Of a stretch of DNA of 64,000 nucleotides, positions 55,456 to 62,386 are shown piece by piece. The notes under the pieces were generated by a model that was not told the DNA's origin, did no database searches, and saw only the letters and a list, made by a program, of their open reading frames with translations. The DNA comes from Geitlerinema sp. S16 (GTDB lineage: Bacteria; Cyanobacteriota; Cyanobacteriia; Cyanobacteriales; Geitlerinemataceae), in the NCBI GenBank assembly GCA_011390275.1, contig JAABST010000008.1, positions 1-64,000 of the forward strand. The letters are read 5' to 3'. How positions within the stretch are numbered: position 1 is the first letter of the stretch; each line of letters begins with the position of its first letter. Both the position numbers and the translations under genes were made by a program.

Positions 55456-56574
55456 ATGAAGCTGGCAACTCAACTCACAGGCCAGAACGTTCAAAACTAC
55501 ATCCGTGAAACCGGAATCGATCCCAACCATTGGTATCCCCTCGGCTGGTCGTATCGCTTTAAACAAGGCGAGATCACGCCCGTGACCGTTTGGCAACAGC
55601 CCATGGCCGTGTTTCGTGACACTCACGGTAACGTCCATGCCCTCGAAGATGCCTGCCCCCACAAAGGTGTAGAGCTACATCAAGGCAAAGTTGACGGTGA
55701 CAACCTGTTGTGTCCCTATCACGGCTGGAAATTCGACGGTGATGGTCAGTGCGTAGGGATTCCCTACTACCCCGCCGACCAAAAGTTACCCTGCGCCCAC
55801 GCCCGGAGCTATCCGGTGCGCGAGCAGTACGGTATCGTCTGGGTTTTTCCCGGCAACCGAGACCTTGCGGACACTTGCTCGCCGCCCCAGGTTCCGGAAT
55901 ACGGCGATGATGATTGGTTGATGATCCCGATCACGGGACATTTTGGCGCACATTTTTCGATCGCGAACGAGAATGCCATGGACGTTTTTCACGGCTTCCT
56001 CCATGAAGATCTCCAGGGCTGGTTTGATCCGGTCTTACTCGACTTGCAGCAAAGTGACGGCCTCGTGAAGGCCGACTATCGCGTTTCCTACAAGGGTCAA
56101 ATGGCGAAGTTCCTCGGCATTGCCGAAACTGCCGATGAGGTCACCTCACGTGTAATTTCTGTGCGCTATCGCTATCCGCACTACTACAGTTCGCTCGAAG
56201 GTGTGTCGTCCATTCACCTGATGCGTTTGCCGGTGAGTCCCACCGAAACGCGATCGTTTGCCCTATTCTTCTTGAAAATCCGTTTGCCGAAATGGTTGCT
56301 ATCGACCATTAAAAAGCCACTGGTTCTCTTTGTTGAGCGCGTTCTGTTTCAGCGTTTCCTTAATCAAGATGTCGGAATGATGGAAAGTGAACAGCGTAAT
56401 TACCTGCGCAACCGTCAGCGGCGTTACGTTGAAGTCAACCCGGCGATTTTAGCGTTGCAGCGGACGATCATGCAGCAGTATGAGCGCTATATGCAACAAT
56501 CCAACACGACTAATCACGATGTGGATGGTCGGATTGTTGTACCCCAAACTCAGGAGGATTCGAGTGTCCATTAA
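55456..56574 (+). CDS. Rieske non-haem iron oxygenase
   Basis: 372 residues. The N-terminal Rieske [2Fe-2S] domain has both ligand pairs: Cys67/His69 in DACPHKG and Cys86/His89 in CPYHGWKFDG. The C-terminal catalytic domain carries a possible iron triad Asp176, His179 and His183 in ENAMDVFHGFLHED. The His-His spacing of three residues is one shorter than the common H-x4-H. The last third includes basic and amphipathic stretches (RLPKWLLSTIKKPLVLFVER) that may associate with membranes. Such enzymes hydroxylate, desaturate or demethylate. The substrate is unknown. GGAGG lies six bases before ATG. The next genes encode an alpha-oxoamine synthase and a GNAT acyltransferase. Confidence 0.9.
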   Translation: MKLATQLTGQNVQNYIRETGIDPNHWYPLGWSYRFKQGEITPVTVWQQPMAVFRDTHGNVHALEDACPHKGVELHQGKVDGDNLLCPYHGWKFDGDGQCVGIPYYPADQKLPCAHARSYPVREQYGIVWVFPGNRDLADTCSPPQVPEYGDDDWLMIPITGHFGAHFSIANENAMDVFHGFLHEDLQGWFDPVLLDLQQSDGLVKADYRVSYKGQMAKFLGIAETADEVTSRVISVRYRYPHYYSSLEGVSSIHLMRLPVSPTETRSFALFFLKIRLPKWLLSTIKKPLVLFVERVLFQRFLNQDVGMMESEQRNYLRNRQRRYVEVNPAILALQRTIMQQYERYMQQSNTTNHDVDGRIVVPQTQEDSSVH

Positions 56575-56924
56575 CGCCGTAAACTGACGCCATTTTGGCG
56601 TCGGATTTAGAGCATTAGCGGAATTGTCTTTTTTTTGCCACATTCAGGTCGGAAAAAATCATTCCAAACCGTATCTATTTAAAAGTGGAAACCTAACCCG
56701 TGATCGAGTCTTTCCTTTTGACAGCATTTATTAAGTGTCTTTAATTGTGAAAACTTACGGTCTTATATCGTACTCGATGTTCACTCGGGATTGGCTCGTG
56801 ACTATGCCAGAAATCTTGCTAGTCCGTTGCGTAGAATGCGATCGTACCGGCAAAATTAGACTGAGTTCGTTCGCTCGCAACAATCGGTGATTGGCAACAA
56901 CTAACTAATGAGGGGAATACGCTA
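56575..56924. other. 350-bp intergenic leader of the alpha-oxoamine synthase gene
   Basis: No open frame of interest. A small hairpin GACGCC-ATTTT-GGCGTC (56586-56602) follows the oxygenase stop, and a T-run lies about 30 bases later, so termination here is possible but weak. The downstream part is AT-rich and probably holds a promoter. GAGGGGA (56911-56917) is the ribosome-binding site of the next gene. Confidence 0.45.
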
Positions 56925-58214
56925 GTGGAAGTCATCAAAGAGTACATGCAAAAGATATACGCAAATGGGTTATACCCGGATGAGTATATCGGCCATGGAA
57001 ATCGGCGTGGCAACCTCGTTGATATCGAAGAGGTTGCGAGCGGTAAGAAGATGACCGTTTTGACGTTTTGTACAAACGACGTCCTCGGTTTGGTGCAAAA
57101 CAAATCGGTACAGCAGGCGGCGATCGATGCAATCCTGCAATACGGCACATCGAATAGCTCCTGTGAAGCCTTGAGTGGCCGGATTGATTTGCATCGTCAG
57201 CTCGAACAGGAAATTTCGGAATTTAAGCATTTGCCGCATACGCATTTGTTCCTCAATGCCTGGATGGCGCTGCAAGCGTTGATGGATGCGTTTTGCCATC
57301 TGGCCATCCCGGTTCCGGGCTTCCAGCACACGCGCGAAACGCTGATCATGAGCGACATCCTTAATCATGGATGCATCATTTCTGCGATCACTAACGCGAA
57401 CAATCGATCGGGTAAAGTCTTTAGCCAAAGCCCCGCCGTTCGAGTCAAAGCCTATCGTCACAACGATATGCACGATCTCGCGCGTAAGCTGAAGCGCTAC
57501 GCTAAACCGGGCGATCGGATCATCATGATTGCCGATGCGGTGTTTTCGATGGATGGCGATATCGCGCCGCTACCGGACATGCTGGAGGTGATGGCGGAGT
57601 ATCCCGGCAGCGTGCTGGTGATGGATGAGGCTCATGCAAGCGGTGCGATCGGTCGTACTGGGCGCGGGGTCTACGAGCATTACAACATGACGCCCCAGGA
57701 TGTGCTCGATCGCGGCGTTGAGCCGGTGGTGATGACGACCTTCTCGAAGTTCGCGGCCTCTGCGGGCGCAGCAATGAGCAGCTTCAGCCCTGAACTCAAT
57801 GATCTGCTGACGGCCTCGCCAACCTCGATCGGGACGATTTCCCTGCCTGCGCCGACCACGGCGGCGGCCTTGGAAAGCATCCGTCAGGTGCGCCAAGATC
57901 CGGGCTTGGTCGAAACGCTGCAAGCCAACACGCGCTATCTGCGATCGCGTTTGGTTGAGCATGAATTTGACCCGACCGGTGTGACGAACGTTGTGCCGAT
58001 CGTCCTGCCGTCGGAACTCGATCCCAAAGAGTTTTGCCGTCGCTTGATGCATGAACATGGCATCTGGGTGTCGGCCATTTGGTTCATCGCCAAACCGCGC
58101 CTACGCATCACGGTAAACGCGCTCCACACCAAGGAAGAGATGGATAATCTCGTCTCGGCTCTGGTTATGGTGCGTGATGCGATGACCGCAGCTCGGGAAA
58201 CGGTGAGCGCGTAA
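56925..58214 (+). CDS. Alpha-oxoamine synthase family PLP enzyme (SPT/KBL/BioF-like)
   Basis: 429 residues of the family that joins an amino acid to an acyl thioester with loss of CO2. The Schiff-base lysine is Lys275 in TTFSKFAASAG. Asp234 and His237 lie in VMDEAHASGAIGRTGRG. The substrate-stacking His is in SDILNHGCIISA, and the N-terminal TFCTNDVLGL matches the family's N-Y-L-G-L region. The sequence is divergent from ordinary BioF and KBL as I know them, so serine palmitoyltransferase-like or CqsA-like chemistry is as likely. GTG 56925 is preceded by GAGGGGA at a good distance. Cytosolic. An intrinsic terminator follows it. Confidence 0.88.
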   Translation: MEVIKEYMQKIYANGLYPDEYIGHGNRRGNLVDIEEVASGKKMTVLTFCTNDVLGLVQNKSVQQAAIDAILQYGTSNSSCEALSGRIDLHRQLEQEISEFKHLPHTHLFLNAWMALQALMDAFCHLAIPVPGFQHTRETLIMSDILNHGCIISAITNANNRSGKVFSQSPAVRVKAYRHNDMHDLARKLKRYAKPGDRIIMIADAVFSMDGDIAPLPDMLEVMAEYPGSVLVMDEAHASGAIGRTGRGVYEHYNMTPQDVLDRGVEPVVMTTFSKFAASAGAAMSSFSPELNDLLTASPTSIGTISLPAPTTAAALESIRQVRQDPGLVETLQANTRYLRSRLVEHEFDPTGVTNVVPIVLPSELDPKEFCRRLMHEHGIWVSAIWFIAKPRLRITVNALHTKEEMDNLVSALVMVRDAMTAARETVSA

Positions 58215-58247
58215 AATCCGCGATCGCCCGTCAACAAACGCTGTCTT

Positions 58248-58290
58248 AAGCCGCCCTATCGTCTCGATTTGGGGTGGCTTTTGTTTTGGT
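58248..58290 (+). terminator. Intrinsic terminator after the alpha-oxoamine synthase gene
   Basis: AAGCCGCCC pairs with GGGTGGCTT (one G-T wobble) around a 15-base loop and is followed by TTGTTTTGGTT. It lies 34 bp past the stop and suggests that the following acyltransferase gene has its own promoter, at least in part. Confidence 0.65.
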
Positions 58291-58380
58291 TCATAATCTA
58301 ATCAATATATTAGTCAGGACTTCTAACCCACTTGCGTCAGTCCTATTAATGATCCGTTGATAACCCTTACCCCTAAACCT

Positions 58381-59496
58381 ATGACGTTTCGCATTCAGCC
58401 GGTATCCACCGCCGCAGACTTAGAGCCGTTTCTCGATGTGCCGTGGCGCGTTTATGGTGACGACCCCAATTGGGTTCCGCAGATTCGCAGCGATATCGCC
58501 AAACAGCTCTCGCCGGAAAATGGGTTTCGGAGCTATGGGATATTGCAGGCGTTTGTGTTGCTGACGGAGGGCGGCGAGGCGATCGGGCGAATCGTGGCGA
58601 CTGTCAATCGTAGGCTGATTGAGCGTGAAGAGGAAAATGTTGGGCTGTTGGGCTATTTTGAGTGCATCGATGATCCGCAGGCAATCGCGATGTTGCTCGA
58701 TGCGGGCTGCGACTGGCTGCGATCGCAGGGCATGACGCGCGTACGCGGGCCGATCGATCTCTTCACCCACAATAACTGTCTGTTTTTGGCCGACGCCTTT
58801 GATAGTCCGCCGATGATCATGATGCCCTACAACCCGGCCTACTACGGCATCGGCTGGGAGCGCTACGGCTTCGAGCGGGCAAAGGACGCCTACGCCTACG
58901 ATTTTCCGATGATTCCGTTGGACGATCGCTTCGAGCGGGGCTACAAAATTGCGACGAAAGCCGGGGTAACGTTTCGCCCGATTTGCACGAAAGGCGAAGG
59001 ATTTGAGACGGATGTGCGGAATTTATATCGTCTCTTTACGACAGCGTTTGAAGCAAGCTGGAGTTCATCGTCACGGACAGAAGCCGAATTTTTCGACTCG
59101 GCGCAACAGTTGAAAACGCTGGTCGATCCGGAGATTTTCCCGATCGCGGAATACAACGGCGAAATGGTCGGCTTTTTTATGGCGCTGCCGGACTACAACA
59201 TCGCGCTCAAACGGGTGAACGGGCGGCTGAATCTTTGGGGCATTCTGAAATTTCTCTGGTATCGCCGCAATATTGATCAGGCGCGGGTGCTGGCGATCTG
59301 TGCGCTGCCGGAATTTCGCCGTAAGCTGGTTCCCCTGGCGTTGATTTATCTCGGGATGCAGGGCGGCCAGAAACAGGGCTATCAAAATGCCGAGCTGTCC
59401 TGGATTTGGGCGGATAACCAAGCCTCGCGCAATATTACCGAAGCGTCCGGAGCTAAGGTCTTGAAAACCTATCGTATGTACGAGCGGGCGTTGTGA
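58381..59496 (+). CDS. GNAT-superfamily N-acyltransferase-like protein
   Basis: About 371 residues. It opens MTFRIQPVSTAADLEPFLDV, then VPWRVYGDDPNWVPQIRSD, the signature of a family once annotated as dATP pyrophosphohydrolase. The middle (EGGEAIGRIVATVNRRL, then VGLLGYFECIDDPQA, MTRVRGPIDLFTHNNC, PPMIMMPYNPAYY) is typical. A second acyltransferase-like half follows and ends TEASGAKVLKTYRMYERAL. The bacterial ceramide synthase bCerS of Caulobacter belongs, to my recollection, to this GNAT group. ATG 58381 is chosen over a non-conserved TTG at 58357. The stop overlaps the hemW start by four bases (GTGA), showing coupling. Confidence 0.85.
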   Translation: MTFRIQPVSTAADLEPFLDVPWRVYGDDPNWVPQIRSDIAKQLSPENGFRSYGILQAFVLLTEGGEAIGRIVATVNRRLIEREEENVGLLGYFECIDDPQAIAMLLDAGCDWLRSQGMTRVRGPIDLFTHNNCLFLADAFDSPPMIMMPYNPAYYGIGWERYGFERAKDAYAYDFPMIPLDDRFERGYKIATKAGVTFRPICTKGEGFETDVRNLYRLFTTAFEASWSSSSRTEAEFFDSAQQLKTLVDPEIFPIAEYNGEMVGFFMALPDYNIALKRVNGRLNLWGILKFLWYRRNIDQARVLAICALPEFRRKLVPLALIYLGMQGGQKQGYQNAELSWIWADNQASRNITEASGAKVLKTYRMYERAL

Positions 59497-60830
59497 TTTC
59501 GGAATCCTCAGCAGAATCAGCAGCGATCGAATCGTCAAAATTACCCGAATCGCCAAAATCGACCCAATCAGCGGAATCCATCAGCCGATCAGATCGCTCG
59601 AATCAATCCATCTGGCACGATCGCGCCTACGCGCCGCCCGTCGCCGCCTATCTGCACATTCCCTTTTGCCGTCGTCGTTGCTTTTACTGCGATTTTCCGA
59701 TTTCCGTCATCGGCGATCGGCGCGACGGCTCGAACTCCCTCGGCGTGCAAACCTACGTCGATCAACTCTGCCGGGAAATTGCTGCAACCCCGAGCCAAGG
59801 CCGATCGCTGGAAACCGTATTTTTCGGCGGGGGAACGCCGTCCCTCCTGACGGCGGCGCAGATTGTGCGACTGCTCGAAGCGCTCGATCGCCAGTTTGGC
59901 ATCGCGGCCACGGCGGAAATCTCGATCGAAATGGACCCCGGCACATTCGATCGCGCCAAACTGGAGACGATCGCCGCTGCTGGTGTGAACCGCATCAGCG
60001 TCGGCGTCCAAACCTTTGAGGATCGGCTACTCCAGGCCATTGGCCGATCGCATACCGCCGACGAAATCGAGACGGCGATCGCCCTGCTGCAATCCGGTAT
60101 TATCGACAATTTCAGCCTCGATCTAATGGCCGGTCTACCGCACCAAACCGCCGACGATTGGGAACGCACCCTTGATCGCGCGATCGCGATCGCCCCGCCG
60201 CACCTGTCCTACTACGACCTGATCGTCGAACCGGGCACGGTGTTCGATCGCTACTACCAGCCCGGAGCCGCGCCACTCCCAACCGAAGCCGCCGCCGCCG
60301 AGATGTATCGCCACGCTGCCGATCGTCTCACCGCCGCTGGATACGACCACTACGAAATCAGCAACTACGCCCAGCCCGATCGCGCCTGTCGCCACAACCT
60401 GACCTACTGGCACAACGCCACCTATTACGGTTTGGGACTCGGAGCGACGAGTTACGTTAACGGTCAGCGGGTGGCGCGGCCACGGCGACGCGATGCTTAC
60501 GCGGACTGGCTTGATCGCTATGTAGAGAGTGGCGGCGTGCTGGAAGCGGAAGCGGTGACGGCGATCGATCTGGCGCTGGAGTCGGTGATGCTGGGGTTGC
60601 GGACTGCGGTGGGGATTGATCGCGATCTTTGGCGATCGGAGTTGCGACAGTTGGCCGGAGTGGCGGCGATCGTACGGGTCGATCGGGTTGTCGATCAATA
60701 CGAACGAGCGGGCGCGATCGCGGTCGAGACTGATTCGACCCGTCTACGCTTAACCGACCCCGAAGGCTTTTTGCGATCGAATTCAGTGCTGTCGGATTTG
60801 TTCAACGCGATCGAAGGGGACGAGTCCTGA
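59493..60830 (+). CDS. hemW: Radical SAM haem chaperone HemW
   Basis: 445 residues. The radical-SAM cluster motif CxxxCxxC is seen as CRRRCFYCDF in AAYLHIPFCRRRCFYCD. The family's FGGGTPSLL, EMDPGTFDRAKL and NRISVGVQTF follow. The C-terminal HemW region has GLGLGATSYVNGQR. The protein was earlier annotated as oxygen-independent coproporphyrinogen III oxidase, but it lacks that enzyme's extra N-terminal Cys residues and fits HemW, a haem-inserting protein. The GTG start overlaps the acyltransferase stop. A Ser-rich leader of about 45 residues precedes the conserved core and may not all be translated. Confidence 0.92.
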   Translation: MISESSAESAAIESSKLPESPKSTQSAESISRSDRSNQSIWHDRAYAPPVAAYLHIPFCRRRCFYCDFPISVIGDRRDGSNSLGVQTYVDQLCREIAATPSQGRSLETVFFGGGTPSLLTAAQIVRLLEALDRQFGIAATAEISIEMDPGTFDRAKLETIAAAGVNRISVGVQTFEDRLLQAIGRSHTADEIETAIALLQSGIIDNFSLDLMAGLPHQTADDWERTLDRAIAIAPPHLSYYDLIVEPGTVFDRYYQPGAAPLPTEAAAAEMYRHAADRLTAAGYDHYEISNYAQPDRACRHNLTYWHNATYYGLGLGATSYVNGQRVARPRRRDAYADWLDRYVESGGVLEAEAVTAIDLALESVMLGLRTAVGIDRDLWRSELRQLAGVAAIVRVDRVVDQYERAGAIAVETDSTRLRLTDPEGFLRSNSVLSDLFNAIEGDES

Positions 60831-60859
60831 GCGCCTAACGTATGACCTTTAGAGTTTGG

Positions 60860-60930
60860 TCGGGTGGGCATTGCCCACCATAACGGGTACGTATTCGTGG
60901 GTTGATCGTGGTGGGCAGTGCCACCCTACT
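60860..60930. repeat. Palindromic intergenic repeat, copy G
   Basis: Left arm CGGGTGGGCATTGCCC, spacer with ACGTATTCGTGGGTTGATCG, right arm GGGCAGTGCCACCCTACTGG. It is the reverse complement of copy D over most of its length. It lies between the convergent stops of hemW (60830) and ppk2 (60935). Confidence 0.85.
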
Positions 60931-60934
60931 GGTC

Positions 60935-61831
60935 TTAATACATCTCTGGCACAAAAGTTTGAATACCGATCGGGGGACGCAAATGTCCCGTGTCAGCCTG
61001 ACGAGGCGGCAGCTCGATCGGCTCAGGCGTCAGATCTTTGTACGGAACCATCGACAGCAAATGCCGCATACAGTTGAGGCGAGCGCGTTTTTTATCGTCA
61101 GCGCGGACGACATACCACGGCGATCGCTTGATATCCGTATGGGCAAACATTTCATCTTTGGCGATCGAATATTCCACCCATTTTTCCCGCGCCTTGAGAT
61201 CCATCGGGCTTAACTTCCAGCGCTTCGTTGGATCATCAATCCGCGCCTGAAATCGGCGTTCCTGTTCCGCATCGCTGACGGAAAACCAATATTTGATCAG
61301 AATAATTCCCGATCGCACCAACATGCATTCAAACTCTGGGCACGATCGCAAAAACTCGTGATACTCGGCCTCGCTACAGAAGCCCATCACCCGCTCGACG
61401 CCCGCCCGGTTATACCAACTGCGATCGAACAGAACAATCTCGCCCGCCGCCGGGAGGTGCGGCACATACCGCTGAAAATACCACTGCGTTTTTTCGCGCT
61501 CCGTCGGTGTCCCGAGCGCCACCACCCGGCAAATACGCGGATTGAGCGACTGGACGATCCGTTTAATTGTCCCCCCTTTGCCCGCTGCGTCGCGCCCCTC
61601 AAAAATCACGGCGACCTTTAGCCCCTGGTGCTTCACCCATTCCTGAAGTTTGACCAGTTCGATTTGGAGGTGCTGTAGTTCCTGATCGTAGACTTTGCTC
61701 GGTAGCTTATGGTCGGACGCTGCTAACACCACTTCCGTGGGCGATCGGCTCGGACGAGCAGCCTGAGTCCTCGTCTTCAATGGCTTCTGTTTTTTCGCCG
61801 AGACTTTAGCGTCTTTATCTTTTTTGCCCAC
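60935..61831 (-). CDS. ppk2: Polyphosphate kinase 2
   Basis: 298 residues of the PPK2 family, which uses polyphosphate to phosphorylate nucleoside di- or monophosphates. The Walker A motif is VIFEGRDAAGKGGTI near residue 75, Walker B FDRSWYNRAGVERVMGFC, and the lid DPTKRWKLSPMDLKAREKW. The basic N-terminus (DKDAKVSAKKQKPLKTRTQA) looks disordered. Class I PPK2 is the likely subclass by length, so ADP or GDP is the expected acceptor. Cytosolic. It converges with hemW, with copy G between them. Confidence 0.94.
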   Translation of the reverse strand: MGKKDKDAKVSAKKQKPLKTRTQAARPSRSPTEVVLAASDHKLPSKVYDQELQHLQIELVKLQEWVKHQGLKVAVIFEGRDAAGKGGTIKRIVQSLNPRICRVVALGTPTEREKTQWYFQRYVPHLPAAGEIVLFDRSWYNRAGVERVMGFCSEAEYHEFLRSCPEFECMLVRSGIILIKYWFSVSDAEQERRFQARIDDPTKRWKLSPMDLKAREKWVEYSIAKDEMFAHTDIKRSPWYVVRADDKKRARLNCMRHLLSMVPYKDLTPEPIELPPRQADTGHLRPPIGIQTFVPEMY

Positions 61832-61920
61832 GATCGCGACCTCATATCAGGGTATTGTAATCGTCTTCTGCGGTTGAGTGCCAGCGATCGTGATCGCGAT
61901 CGCGGGTCTGACGTGTGTTT

Positions 61921-62277
61921 ATGAAGCTCCCGCGTGGAAGGCGTCCATTGAATTATGCCGGTGTTTTGGTCTCTGCAAATGTGCTGTTGGATACGGGGTT
62001 TACGGTTAACCTTTTGCCTTATGAAGTGGGAGAGCAGTTAGGAATGGTCTGGGATAAACAAACGATTCGTTTGCCATTGGCGGGGAATTTGGCTGCGGTT
62101 GAGGCGAGAGGGGTGTTTGTGAACGTGCAGGTGGGGGATTTGGAGCTAGTGCGCTTGGCGTTTGCTTGGGCGCGGGTGTCGGATGTGCCGTTGATTTTGG
62201 GGCAGACGAATTTCTTTCGGGAGTTTGATGTGTGTTTTGAGCGATCGCGGGGCGCGATCAAGATTGTTCGGCGTTAG
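61921..62277 (+). CDS. Retropepsin-like aspartyl protease fold protein
   Basis: About 118 residues. The sequence LLDTGFTVNLLPYEVGEQLG holds the DTG triad of clan AA proteases, and VPLILGQTNFFREFDVCFE is the typical C-terminal loop of the cyanobacterial single-domain family. One DTG per chain means that it must dimerise to be active, as in retroviral proteases. Its targets are unknown. ATG 61921 is used; GTG 61915 is also possible. There is no signal peptide. It is an isolated gene between ppk2 and the RTX gene, with TTG-rich codon use slightly different from its neighbours. Confidence 0.8.
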   Translation: MKLPRGRRPLNYAGVLVSANVLLDTGFTVNLLPYEVGEQLGMVWDKQTIRLPLAGNLAAVEARGVFVNVQVGDLELVRLAFAWARVSDVPLILGQTNFFREFDVCFERSRGAIKIVRR

Positions 62278-62386
62278 GTGAGGTGAAGATCGCCCCGATC
62301 GCCGGTCAGGATGCGATCGAGGTGAGGGGCGTGACTGTGCTGGGGAGCGTTATCGATCGCATGGAGCGGGGGCGGATTGTTTCGAT

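Noticed and set aside
60856..61077. 73-codon frame starting MVGWALPTI and similar frames near other repeat copies
   Set aside because: The frame is created by translating the palindromic repeat (copy G) and then runs antisense through ppk2. It has no family resemblance.
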